Of a stretch of DNA of 9,109 nucleotides, positions 1 through 7,201 are shown piece by piece. The translations under genes were made by a program, and so were the position numbers. Below the pieces are notes generated by a model. That model was not told the origin of the DNA and made no database searches. It was given only the letters and a program-made list of their open reading frames with translations. Position 1 is the first letter of the stretch. Every line of letters begins with the position of its first letter. The DNA lies in NCBI GenBank assembly GCA_002491245.1, contig DKVO01000016.1, positions 1 to 9,109 of the forward strand, written 5' to 3'. This stretch comes from Porphyromonadaceae bacterium UBA7176. Its GTDB lineage: Bacteria; Bacteroidota; Bacteroidia; Bacteroidales; Muribaculaceae.

Positions 1-332
1 TATTTAGTTGTGTATAAGTCTTTGTAGTGGTTGTAGGTGTTGAGCAGCGTGTTCCATTCTTCCGAAGGATCGAAAGTGACTTCAATTGAAAGTATATTCT
101 GTCCGTTGCCGGATGTGTCTACGGCTACGTTTACGTCCTGCCCTGTAAAGTCTCCCCTGAATATGAGGACGTTTTTGTCGTGTCCTGTCTGTTTGAAGCC
201 TTTTGATTTGAGTTTCTGACAGAAAGCGGTTGCACTACCCTCTATAGGAATGTTTTTGAAAGACAGGTGTTCCTGAGCGGAAACGGAAAGTGATAATACT
301 AAAAAATAAAGGAGGAATAGTGCTTTCTTCAT
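1..332 (-). CDS. Small secreted protein of unknown function, 5' part (truncated by window edge)
   Basis: The minus strand from the ATG at 332 is open to position 1 (110 codons plus 2 nt), with no stop seen, so the C-terminus is missing. The product starts MKKALFLLYFLVLSLSVSAQ: two lysines, a hydrophobic core of about 14 residues, and a likely signal peptidase I site after SVSA (residue 19). This predicts export to the periplasm or beyond. The mature part begins EHLSFKNIPIEGSATAF and continues with alternating hydrophobic residues and two short basic stretches (KLKSKGFK). It resembles small exported Bacteroidales proteins of unknown role that carry a 'FxxIPIxG' start, but this is recollection, not a search result. 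No enzymatic motif is visible. It is divergent from ilvA. Codon use is more AT-rich than in the neighbouring housekeeping genes. Confidence is high that it is a gene and low on function. Confidence 0.8.
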   Translation of the reverse strand, partial: MKKALFLLYFLVLSLSVSAQEHLSFKNIPIEGSATAFCQKLKSKGFKQTGHDKNVLIFRGDFTGQDVNVAVDTSGNGQNILSIEVTFDPSEEWNTLLNTYNHYKDLYTTK

Positions 333-354
333 GCTGTTGTTGACTATGGACTGT

Positions 355-384
355 GTATCTTTGATGTTGTTTTTGCAAAGATAC
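355..384. repeat. Perfect 9-bp inverted repeat containing two facing TAnnTTTG boxes
   Basis: GTATCTTTG (355-363) and its exact reverse complement CAAAGATAC (376-384) flank a 12-nt spacer. Each arm contains TATCTTTG, which fits the Bacteroidetes -7 consensus TAnnTTTG, one on each strand. The minus-strand copy (383-376) lies 44 nt before the start codon at 332 and is the best candidate promoter box for that gene. No clean TTTG -33 element stands 19-20 bp before either box, so promoter activity is unproven. The repeat could instead be an operator or an RNA hairpin. Confidence 0.5.
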
Positions 385-438
385 GTATTTAATCGGATAT
401 AGAGGGAAGGTATGGCTATTTGTACGAAATTAAGTTTT

Positions 439-470
439 TTTGCTTCTTTGGCGATTTATTATTACTTTTG
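439..470 (+). promoter_or_regulatory. Predicted promoter of ilvA (Bacteroidetes -33/-7 type)
   Basis: TTTG at 439-442, a 20-bp spacer, then TACTTTTG at 463-470 match the known Bacteroides primary sigma factor pattern TTTG / TAnnTTTG. The expected transcript start is near 475, giving a leader of roughly 30 nt before the ATG at 507. There is no Shine-Dalgarno sequence; the leader is A-rich, as is usual in this phylum. I see no room for a T-box or leader peptide. Confidence 0.72.
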
Positions 471-487
471 TCTGTTGATAGACAAAA
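466..487. repeat. 8-bp inverted repeat overlapping the ilvA -7 box and transcript start
   Basis: TTTTGTCT (466-473) and AGACAAAA (480-487) are perfect reverse complements with a 6-nt spacer (GTTGAT). The left arm overlaps the TTTTG of the -7 box, and the right arm lies in the expected 5' end of the transcript. As DNA it has the size and symmetry of a dimeric repressor site. As RNA only part of it would be transcribed, which favours an operator reading. No regulator is identified. Confidence 0.45.
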
Positions 488-506
488 TAGATAAAAACTG
501 ACAAAG

Positions 507-1703
507 ATGCTTGAAATAAGCGAGATATTCAATGCGGCCGCGGTCCTTAAGGATGTGGCCCGACGCACAGCTATAATCCCGGCACCTAAGTTGTGTCCCG
601 GGCAGGACTTGTATCTTAAGACGGAAAATCTACAGCTCACCGGTTCGTTCAAACTCCGTGGGGCATATTACAAGATATCGCAGCTTACTGACGAGGAGAA
701 GAGCCGCGGTGTGATTGCCTGTTCTGCCGGCAACCATGCGCAGGGTGTGGCTCTGGGTGCGACTCATAATGGCATCAAGTCTCTAATCTGTCTTCCTGCC
801 GGAGCGCCGATCTCGAAGATAGAAGCGACTAAGGGCTATGGCGCGGAAGTGTGTCTTGTGCCAGGCGTGTATGACGATGCATATGCCAAGGCTATGGAGC
901 TTCAGAAAGAGCATGGTTATACTTTTGTCCATCCTTTCGATGATCCTAAGGTGATAGCCGGTCAGGGTACTATCGGTCTTGAAATTCTTGAGCAGATGCC
1001 CGATGTGCAGGCTGTGGTTGTGCCTATCGGCGGCGGCGGCCTGATTTCGGGTGTGGCGTTCGCAATCAAGACCCTGCGTCCGGACGTGAAGGTATTCGGC
1101 GTGCAGTCGACGGGTGCACCGTCGATGGCGGCGTCGCTCAAGGAAGGCAAGCTTTGCCACCTCAACGATGTGAGCACGATAGCCGACGGTATAGCGGTGA
1201 AAGAGCCGGGTGTGAATACTTTCGAGATGTGCAACAAATATGTCGACGAAGTGGTGACAGTGAGCGATGAAGAGATTGCTGCTGCAATTCTCGCGCTTAT
1301 CGAGAACCAGAAACTTGTGGCTGAGGGTGCCGGGGCTGTCGCTGTTGCTGCGGCGATGTTCGGCAAACTGCCTATCGACGGTCTCAAGACGGTGTGTCTG
1401 GTGTCGGGAGGCAATATCGATGTGAACACACTGAGCCGTGTCATCACCCGTGGTCTCAACAAGAGCGGACGCAACTACACCTTTATCGTCGACCTTGCCG
1501 ACAAGCCTGGTCAGCTATCGGGTGTCTGCAACGTGATAGGCGAGTGCGGAGGCAATATCATCTCTGTGACGCATGAGCGTATCAACACTTCGTCGGCCAT
1601 CAACGGGTGCACTATCCGTATCGAGCTCGAAACACGCGACAAAGACCATATCGAAGAAATCAGAAAGACTCTCGAGGGAGCCAATTATAAAGTACTCAAT
1701 TGA
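507..1703 (+). CDS. ilvA: Threonine ammonia-lyase (threonine dehydratase), single-ACT form
   Basis: This PLP enzyme converts L-threonine to 2-oxobutanoate and ammonia, the committed step from threonine to isoleucine; it acts in the cytoplasm. The 398-residue product has the fold-type II landmarks: PLP-binding lysine K49 in TGSFKLRGA, the substrate loop CSAGNHAQG (72-80) and the glycine loop GGGGL (175-179) for the PLP phosphate. Residues from about 325 to the end form one ACT domain, with the typical DxPGxL start (LADKPGQL) and a GGNI turn. That is the medium form, between ACT-less catabolic TdcB (about 330) and E. coli IlvA with two regulatory modules (514). A single ACT domain suggests feedback control by a branched-chain amino acid, but a catabolic role cannot be excluded. 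The ATG at 507 places the protein correctly behind the promoter at 439-470. The next gene starts 2 bp after its TGA. No other ilv genes are in the window. Confidence 0.96.
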   Translation: MLEISEIFNAAAVLKDVARRTAIIPAPKLCPGQDLYLKTENLQLTGSFKLRGAYYKISQLTDEEKSRGVIACSAGNHAQGVALGATHNGIKSLICLPAGAPISKIEATKGYGAEVCLVPGVYDDAYAKAMELQKEHGYTFVHPFDDPKVIAGQGTIGLEILEQMPDVQAVVVPIGGGGLISGVAFAIKTLRPDVKVFGVQSTGAPSMAASLKEGKLCHLNDVSTIADGIAVKEPGVNTFEMCNKYVDEVVTVSDEEIAAAILALIENQKLVAEGAGAVAVAAAMFGKLPIDGLKTVCLVSGGNIDVNTLSRVITRGLNKSGRNYTFIVDLADKPGQLSGVCNVIGECGGNIISVTHERINTSSAINGCTIRIELETRDKDHIEEIRKTLEGANYKVLN

Positions 1704-1705
1704 CC

Positions 1706-2911
1706 ATGAAACCAATCATAGCTATGCTGCTTGGAGCAGTAGCGTTCAGTGCTGCCGCCACCGAAAATGTCGACTCGGCTAAAGTTGACTCTACAAAGAC
1801 ATTTATCTTCACTGATGTGATAAGTCTTCCGACGACTTCGGTTAAAGACCAGAATAAGTCGGGAACATGCTGGTGCTTCGCCGGTACATCGTTCTTTGAA
1901 GACGAAATCCGCAAAAACGGCGGAGATTCCCTCGACCTGTCGGAGATGTATACCGTGCGCCAGTGCTATCTTGATAAGGCACGCCAGTATGTGCGCATGT
2001 ATGGCCAGGCCAATTTCGGTGCCGGCGGTTCAGCGATGGATGTGCCTTATGTGTGGGCCAACTACGGCGCCGTGCCTGAAGAGGTATATACCGGATTGCA
2101 ATATGGCGAGGACAAGCACGTCCACGGTGAACTCGATGCTGTGCTGACGGCTTATGTCAAGGAAATCGCCAAGAAGCCGAACCGTAAACTGTCGACGGCG
2201 TGGATCAAAGGTTTCGAGGGTATACTTGACGCATATCTCGGCGAGGTACCGGCTACTTTTGTCTATAAAGGCAAGACTTATACTCCGAAGAGCTACGCCG
2301 AGAGCCTGCCGATAAAGATGAAGGATTATGTGCCCCTGACGTCGTTTACACACCATCCTTACTACGAGGCTTTCGCAGTGGAGGTGCCTGACAACTGGCT
2401 CGGTGAGAAATACTATAATGTGCCTCTCGACGAGCTGAAGGCTATCGTTGACCAAAGCATAGCCAAGGGCCACGGTCTTGTGTGGGCCGCTGACGTGAGC
2501 GAGGGTGGTTTCAAGTGGAACAAGGGCGTTGCCCTGATGCCCAAGGGCAAGAATGAAAGTGACCTGTCGGGCACTGAGCTGTCGCGTTGGGTGAAGCTCT
2601 CGGACAACGAGCGCAATAATGACAAATATAACTTCGAGGGTCCGGTAGAGGAGATCACAGTGACTCCCGAGCTGCGCCAGCAGATGTACGACAACCAGGA
2701 GACTACGGATGACCACGGAATGGAAATCGTCGGCACAGCTGTCGACCAGTTTGGCAACAAGTACTACAAGGTGAAAAATTCGTGGGATACCAATCAGATC
2801 TACAACGGTTTCTTCTATGTTTCGGAGCCTTACTTCCTTGCCAAGACGATGAATATCCTCGTCCATCGCGACGCTATACCTAAGGAAATCGCCAAGAAGC
2901 TGGGTCTGTAA
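1706..2911 (+). CDS. Secreted C1-family cysteine aminopeptidase (bleomycin hydrolase / PepC type)
   Basis: The 401-residue product belongs to the papain-like C1B family (bleomycin hydrolase, aminopeptidase C), which trims amino-terminal residues from peptides and usually forms a barrel hexamer with an inward-facing active site. Visible residues are oxyanion Q49 and nucleophile C55 in DQNKSGTCWCF, H337 in TDDHGMEIVG, and N358 in KVKNSWD. Residues 1 to about 19 (MKPIIAMLLGAVAFSAAAT) look like a signal peptide, so the enzyme is probably periplasmic, unlike cytoplasmic PepC of lactic acid bacteria. Length suits the compact bacterial exported form (yeast enzyme about 450). The ATG at 1706 is preferred to the in-frame TTG at 1700 because it starts a proper signal peptide and leaves a 2-bp gap after ilvA, implying co-transcription. 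Unusual: the common NSWG motif reads NSWD (D361). The tail ends in KKLGL; in the family the C-terminus reaches the active site and sets aminopeptidase specificity. Confidence 0.92.
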   Translation: MKPIIAMLLGAVAFSAAATENVDSAKVDSTKTFIFTDVISLPTTSVKDQNKSGTCWCFAGTSFFEDEIRKNGGDSLDLSEMYTVRQCYLDKARQYVRMYGQANFGAGGSAMDVPYVWANYGAVPEEVYTGLQYGEDKHVHGELDAVLTAYVKEIAKKPNRKLSTAWIKGFEGILDAYLGEVPATFVYKGKTYTPKSYAESLPIKMKDYVPLTSFTHHPYYEAFAVEVPDNWLGEKYYNVPLDELKAIVDQSIAKGHGLVWAADVSEGGFKWNKGVALMPKGKNESDLSGTELSRWVKLSDNERNNDKYNFEGPVEEITVTPELRQQMYDNQETTDDHGMEIVGTAVDQFGNKYYKVKNSWDTNQIYNGFFYVSEPYFLAKTMNILVHRDAIPKEIAKKLGL

Positions 2912-2916
2912 AGACT

Positions 2917-2953
2917 TGTCGGCCGGGTGGCTGTGCTCGGCCGATGTTTTTTT
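2917..2953 (+). terminator. Probable intrinsic terminator after the C1 peptidase gene
   Basis: TCGGCCG (2919-2925) pairs with CGGCCGA (2938-2944). The stem can extend inward by G-U, G-C and U-G pairs around a 6-nt loop (2929-2934), and outward by G-U wobbles. A run of seven T follows at 2947-2953. The GC-rich stem plus T-run is a classic rho-independent form. It lies only 15 nt before the SPOR gene start. Confidence 0.7.
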
Positions 2954-2967
2954 GAAGATACTGATAT

Positions 2968-3501
2968 ATGAAGGATATAAAGTATTTTATAATAGCATTG
3001 TTTGCAATTGGTATGGTCTGCTCATGCAAGACTTCGGAGGCCAATTACCGTGCCGCTTACGAAAAAGCTGTGGCGGCCCGGGACTCGTCGGACCGCCTTG
3101 AAGAGACCATCTATGGCAAAATGCGCAAGCAGGGCGCTACGCGGACTGTCGATACAGGCGCCGGAGAGGCTGAGGTGAAAACCATGCCTGTGAAAGTGAC
3201 AGAAGGCGGAGGTGGCGAAAATGAAAACCTGCGTCGATACAATGTCGTGGCCGGCCAGTTCAAGCAGAAGTTCAACGCGTTGTCGCTTCGCGACCGCCTT
3301 GCCGGCGACGGCTATCCCGACGCCTTTGTAGTGGAGACGGCCGAACCGTACTATTATATTTGCGTTGGCTCATATAGCGGTCTCGAAGAGGCAGCTAATG
3401 CACTTGTATCGCTCCGCGATGCCAATCTCAAGGGCGTGAAGGAGCCATGTCCGTTTATCCTCGACGCCACGGCCCGTCGGGCATCAGTCAAAGCCGAATA
3501 A
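2968..3501 (+). CDS. SPOR-domain lipoprotein
   Basis: This 177-residue protein has a lipoprotein signal: a hydrophobic stretch at residues 6-17 and a lipobox-like VCSC, with C20 as the likely lipidated cysteine. A charged helical segment follows (about 24-56, EANYRAAYEKAVAARDSSDR), then a glycine-rich linker (GGGG near 83). Residues about 90-170 match a SPOR domain: RYNVVAGQFKQKFNALSLRDRL, then a central strand-turn-strand ending YYYICVGSYSGLEEAANAL. SPOR domains bind peptidoglycan with stripped peptide side chains and often gather at division sites, so this is probably a periplasmic, membrane-tethered, wall-associated factor. It has no catalytic domain. The ATG at 2968 has no Shine-Dalgarno sequence but gives a complete lipoprotein signal. 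cpsB starts 2 bp after its TAA, so the two are very likely translated from one mRNA. The exact role is unknown. Confidence 0.88.
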   Translation: MKDIKYFIIALFAIGMVCSCKTSEANYRAAYEKAVAARDSSDRLEETIYGKMRKQGATRTVDTGAGEAEVKTMPVKVTEGGGGENENLRRYNVVAGQFKQKFNALSLRDRLAGDGYPDAFVVETAEPYYYICVGSYSGLEEAANALVSLRDANLKGVKEPCPFILDATARRASVKAE

Positions 3502-3503
3502 TT

Positions 3504-4247
3504 ATGTTTGACTTTTTTAAGAAGAAAAGCAAAGAGCCTGCAGAGCTTTGTTTCGCTACCGATATCCACTGCCACATAGTGCCCGGAGTCGACGACGGTA
3601 GCCCCGACGCTGCAACGTCGGCCGACCTCATAGAGCGTATGCAGGGGTGGGGTATACGGCGTATCATAGCGTCGCCGCATGTGACGCAGTATACATTCGA
3701 GAATACGTTGGATACAATCAGGCCGGCTCTCGATCGATTGCACCAGGAACTGGATCGCAGGAATAATGATATTGACGTGAGTCACTCGGCCGAATACCGT
3801 ATCGACGAGCTGTTCGGCGAGCGTCTGGCGGCAAACGACCTGTGGTTGTTGCCCAACAAGCATATACTTATCGAAAATGCGTTCATGCAGGAACCCTGGA
3901 ACCTCGACCAACTTGTGTTTGACCTCCAGGTGCGCGGTATCAAGCCTATCCTCGCCCATCCGGAGCGGTACAGTTATTACTATAAGCATTTCGACCGCTA
4001 CAAGGCCTTGCATGACAGCGGCCTGAGTTTCCAGATCAATTTGCTCAGCCTCGCCGGCGCTTACGGAAAGGCTGAGAAAAAGATAGCAGAGCAGCTTATC
4101 GACGGCGGCTTGGTCGATTTTATCGGTACGGACCTCCACAAAGCGTCGCATGCCGATGCGATCGATGCCTACCTGACGACCTCTGATGCCCGGAAGCATA
4201 TGGACCGTCTCCGCAGCTGTGTATGCAACGATACGGCTTTTGTATGA
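3504..4247 (+). CDS. Tyrosine-protein phosphatase, CpsB/CapC/YwqE (PHP) family
   Basis: The 247-residue product is a metal-dependent phosphatase of the PHP superfamily. Characterised relatives (CpsB, YwqE) dephosphorylate tyrosine clusters on BY-kinases that control capsule and exopolysaccharide export. All expected metal ligands are visible: H22 and H24 (DIHCHIVPG), D30 (GVDDGS), H59 (ASPHV), E97 (SAEYRID), H152 (LAHPERY), D210 and H212 (GTDLHK). Length is typical for the family (about 240-260). There is no signal peptide; the start MFDFFKKKSKEP is basic and cytoplasmic in style. The ATG at 3504 is preferred over the upstream in-frame ATG at 3447 because the latter lies inside the SPOR gene and adds 19 residues unlike the family, while 3504 follows the SPOR stop by 2 bp. 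No tyrosine kinase, Wzc/Wza or glycosyltransferase gene is in the window, so its substrate is not indicated by neighbours. Confidence 0.92.
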   Translation: MFDFFKKKSKEPAELCFATDIHCHIVPGVDDGSPDAATSADLIERMQGWGIRRIIASPHVTQYTFENTLDTIRPALDRLHQELDRRNNDIDVSHSAEYRIDELFGERLAANDLWLLPNKHILIENAFMQEPWNLDQLVFDLQVRGIKPILAHPERYSYYYKHFDRYKALHDSGLSFQINLLSLAGAYGKAEKKIAEQLIDGGLVDFIGTDLHKASHADAIDAYLTTSDARKHMDRLRSCVCNDTAFV

Positions 4248-4281
4248 CCAATCACGATTATCATTTCCAACATTTTACAAT

Positions 4282-7188
4282 ATGAAAAAGTATCTATTAG
4301 GCTTTGCGGCGCTGGCGGCCATGATGTTGCCGGCGACTGCCGCCAAGCACGAGTTCCAGACCGTGCCTGACGACCCCCTGCAGACAAAGATGTACACTTT
4401 GCCCAACGGTCTTAAAATATTCATGAGTGTCAACAAGGACCAACCCCGTATACAGACCTACATCGCTGTGCGCGTGGGTGGCAAGAACGACCCTGCCGAA
4501 ACAACCGGCCTGGCCCACTACTTCGAGCATCTCATGTTCAAGGGGACGGAGAAGTTCGGTACATCCGATTATGCTGCCGAGAAGCCTTTGCTTGACAAGA
4601 TCGAGGGCCTTTTCGAGACATACCGCCACACTACCGACTCAGTGGAGCGTCGCCGTATCTACCGCGAAATCGACTCGATAAGCTACGAGGCCTCGAAAAT
4701 AGCAATTCCCAACGAGTACGACAAGCTGATGAGCGCTATCGGAGCCAATGGCACGAATGCTTACACGTCGTACGATGTGACCTGCTATGTAGAAGATATT
4801 CCCTCGAACCAGATCGAGAACTGGGCACGCATCCAGGCCGACCGTTTCGAAAACCCGGTGATACGTGGATTCCATACCGAGCTCGAGACTATCTATGAGG
4901 AGAAAAACATGTCGTTGACCAAGGATAACCGCAAGGTGTACGAAAAGATGCTGGCGGCGCTCTATCCAAGCCATCCTTATGGTACGCAGACCGTGCTCGG
5001 CACACAGGAAAACCTCAAGAACCCCTCGATAACGAACGTGAAGAACTACCACAAGCAGTGGTATGTGCCCAACAACATGGCAATCTGCCTTTCGGGCGAC
5101 TTTGATCCCGACCATATGGTAGACGTGATCGAGAAATACTTCGGTCATCTCAGGCCGCAGTCGAATTTCAACCGCCCCGGTCTGCCTAAAGAGAAACCTT
5201 TTACCGAGCCTAAGGTTGTGGAGGTTGTTGGCCCTGAAGCCGAATATATCTCTTTGGCATGGCGTACGCCCGAAGCGTCGGCTGATGATATCAATGCCCT
5301 GCGTGTGCTCGATTATGTGATGAACAATGGCACTACCGGTATCCTCGACCTCAATGTATCGCTGCCCCAACGGGTGCTCAACGCCGGAGCATACATGATG
5401 GAGATGGCCGATGCCGGTGCTTATGTGATGACAGCCATGCCCAAAGCCGGCCAAAGCCTCGACGAGGCCAAGGATATCATGCTTGAGCAGGTGGCCAAGC
5501 TGCGCAACGGCGAGTTCTCCGAAGATTTCATCAAGGCAGTCACCGCTAACCTCAAACTGCAGCAGCAGCAGGCTCTCACCGATAACGGCAGCCGAGCCGA
5601 TTATTATGTCAATGCTTTTGTCAATGGTGTCGACTGGGCTGACGAAATCGCAGGTTTCAATGCCCTCGACAAAGTGACCAAGGCCGATGTCGTGGCCGCT
5701 GCAAACAAATATCTTGGTCCCGACAACTATCTTGTCATCTACAAGCGTCAGGGACAGGATCCAAACGAGCTCAAACTTGCCAAGCCCGAACTTACCCCGA
5801 TAGAGATGAACCGCGACAAATCGTCGGCTTTCCTCACTGAGATACAGAACAGTAAGGTAACACCAATCGAGCCGGTATTCGTCGACTTCGACCGTGACAT
5901 GACCAAGCTCAAGGCCAAGAACGGCGTGGAAGTGCTCTATGTGCCCAACAAGACAAACGATATCTTTACGCTTGTGTATGTCTACGAGACTGGTTCGGAG
6001 GTCAACGAGCTTCTCGCCAATGCCAACGAGCTGATGAGTTTCGTACGTACCCCCGACATGAGCTCGGAGGATATAAAGAACGAGTTCTATAAGCTTGCTT
6101 GCCGGTATACGTTCAACATCGGCTCTCGCCGCTCTTATGCAGTTCTGTCGGGCCTGAGCGAGAATATGGGCAAGGCTGCAGCCCTCTTCGAGAAGGTGCT
6201 TGCCAAGGGCGAAATTCCGGCCGAGGCTATCGCTTCCTACGCCGACCGTGTGGACAAGGCCCGTACTGACCGCAAACACAACCAGAGCGCGAACTTCAGC
6301 CGCCTGGCTCAATATGTAACCTATGGACCGAAGAATGCGTATACCACCTCGCTGTCGCCCGATCAGCTCCGTGCCACAGACCCGGCCAAGTTTACCGATG
6401 CGCTCCGCGATCTCAACAAGTATGAGCAGACTGTGATATACTGGGGCAATCAACCGGCCAAGGATGTAGTGAAACTCGTCAACAAGACCCATGTGTTCGC
6501 CAAAAATCCTCTGCCTGCGCCGATGGCCGACAAGTTCGAGCAGAACAAACCGACCGAGACCATCTTCTTCATCGCTCCCTACGAGGCCAAGCAGCTCTAT
6601 ATGTATGGCTTCTCCAACCGCGGAGATCTCTATGATCCGGCAAAAGAGCCCCTGCGCAGCCTCTACAACGAATACTTCGGCGGTTCGATGAACTCGATAG
6701 TATTCCAGGAGATGCGCGAACGCCGCTCACTGGCATACTCTGCATGGGCCGGCTTCCAGACTCCGGGCCGCAAGACCAAGCCCTACACCTACGTGTCGCA
6801 GATTGCAACGCAGAACGACAAACTTGCCGACGCTCTTGCCGCGTTCGACGAAATCATCAACACCCTTCCGCAGAGCGAGGCAGCATTCGAGCTTGCCAAA
6901 TCGGGTATCGAGTCGCGCCTGCGCACTGAACGTATCCTCAACGACGATATCGCCATGACCTATCTTGCCAATAAGGACAAGGGTCTTGACCACGATATCC
7001 GCAAGGATATTTTCGAGGCTCTGCCATCGATCACACTCGACAAGATTGTAGACTTCCAGAAAGCCAATGTTGCCGGCCGCACGTACTACTACGGTATCCT
7101 CGCCGAGCCGGGCAATATCGACGTAGATGCTCTCCGCAAGCTTGGTAAAGTGGTGATACTTACCCAGGAAGATATCTTCGGATTCTAA
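4282..7188 (+). CDS. Exported M16-family zinc metallopeptidase (pitrilysin/insulinase-like, two-half form)
   Basis: This 968-residue protein begins with a signal peptide (MKKYLLGFAALAAMMLPATAA), so it is probably periplasmic. M16 enzymes cut peptides held in a closed chamber. The zinc motif HxxEH is HYFEH at 79-83, with E82 as catalytic base and H79 and H83 as ligands; the third ligand is probably E207 in ELETIYEEKN. The second half (about 534 onward) restarts with a related fold (AKNGVEVLYVPNK) but lacks HxxEH, as expected for the inactive half. It carries the conserved RERRSLAYS motif (812-820), which normally contributes substrate-binding Arg and Tyr. Total length is like E. coli pitrilysin (about 960). 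The distance from H83 to E207 is much larger than the usual 77 or so because of an inserted charged helical segment at about 113-155. I chose the ATG at 4282 because an upstream in-frame ATG at 4186 lies inside cpsB and would bury the signal peptide. Gap to cpsB is 34 bp, so it probably belongs to the same transcript. Confidence 0.94.
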   Translation: MKKYLLGFAALAAMMLPATAAKHEFQTVPDDPLQTKMYTLPNGLKIFMSVNKDQPRIQTYIAVRVGGKNDPAETTGLAHYFEHLMFKGTEKFGTSDYAAEKPLLDKIEGLFETYRHTTDSVERRRIYREIDSISYEASKIAIPNEYDKLMSAIGANGTNAYTSYDVTCYVEDIPSNQIENWARIQADRFENPVIRGFHTELETIYEEKNMSLTKDNRKVYEKMLAALYPSHPYGTQTVLGTQENLKNPSITNVKNYHKQWYVPNNMAICLSGDFDPDHMVDVIEKYFGHLRPQSNFNRPGLPKEKPFTEPKVVEVVGPEAEYISLAWRTPEASADDINALRVLDYVMNNGTTGILDLNVSLPQRVLNAGAYMMEMADAGAYVMTAMPKAGQSLDEAKDIMLEQVAKLRNGEFSEDFIKAVTANLKLQQQQALTDNGSRADYYVNAFVNGVDWADEIAGFNALDKVTKADVVAAANKYLGPDNYLVIYKRQGQDPNELKLAKPELTPIEMNRDKSSAFLTEIQNSKVTPIEPVFVDFDRDMTKLKAKNGVEVLYVPNKTNDIFTLVYVYETGSEVNELLANANELMSFVRTPDMSSEDIKNEFYKLACRYTFNIGSRRSYAVLSGLSENMGKAAALFEKVLAKGEIPAEAIASYADRVDKARTDRKHNQSANFSRLAQYVTYGPKNAYTTSLSPDQLRATDPAKFTDALRDLNKYEQTVIYWGNQPAKDVVKLVNKTHVFAKNPLPAPMADKFEQNKPTETIFFIAPYEAKQLYMYGFSNRGDLYDPAKEPLRSLYNEYFGGSMNSIVFQEMRERRSLAYSAWAGFQTPGRKTKPYTYVSQIATQNDKLADALAAFDEIINTLPQSEAAFELAKSGIESRLRTERILNDDIAMTYLANKDKGLDHDIRKDIFEALPSITLDKIVDFQKANVAGRTYYYGILAEPGNIDVDALRKLGKVVILTQEDIFGF

Positions 7189-7201
7189 AATATTCCTGCA
7201 G

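Noticed and set aside
416..652. 78-codon minus-strand frame across the ilvA start
   Set aside because: It overlaps the ilvA promoter and N-terminus, has no promoter of its own, and its product has no recognisable features.
1700..1705. TTG at 1700 as start of the C1 peptidase
   Set aside because: It would overlap the ilvA stop and add two residues before a good signal-peptide methionine; ATG at 1706 is the simpler start.
2030..2866. 278-codon minus-strand frame opposite the C1 peptidase gene
   Set aside because: The plus strand holds the full catalytic set of a C1B peptidase; the antisense product has no recognisable features.
3354..4199. 281-codon minus-strand frame opposite the SPOR and CpsB genes
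   Set aside because: It is covered by two well-supported plus-strand genes with conserved motifs and has no independent coding evidence.
4639..6492. 617-codon open frame on the minus strand, opposite the M16 peptidase gene
   Set aside because: The plus strand encodes an M16 protein with all its motifs; the opposite frame gives no recognisable domain and no promoter or start context. Long antisense frames arise from the codon bias of GC-rich-third-position genes.
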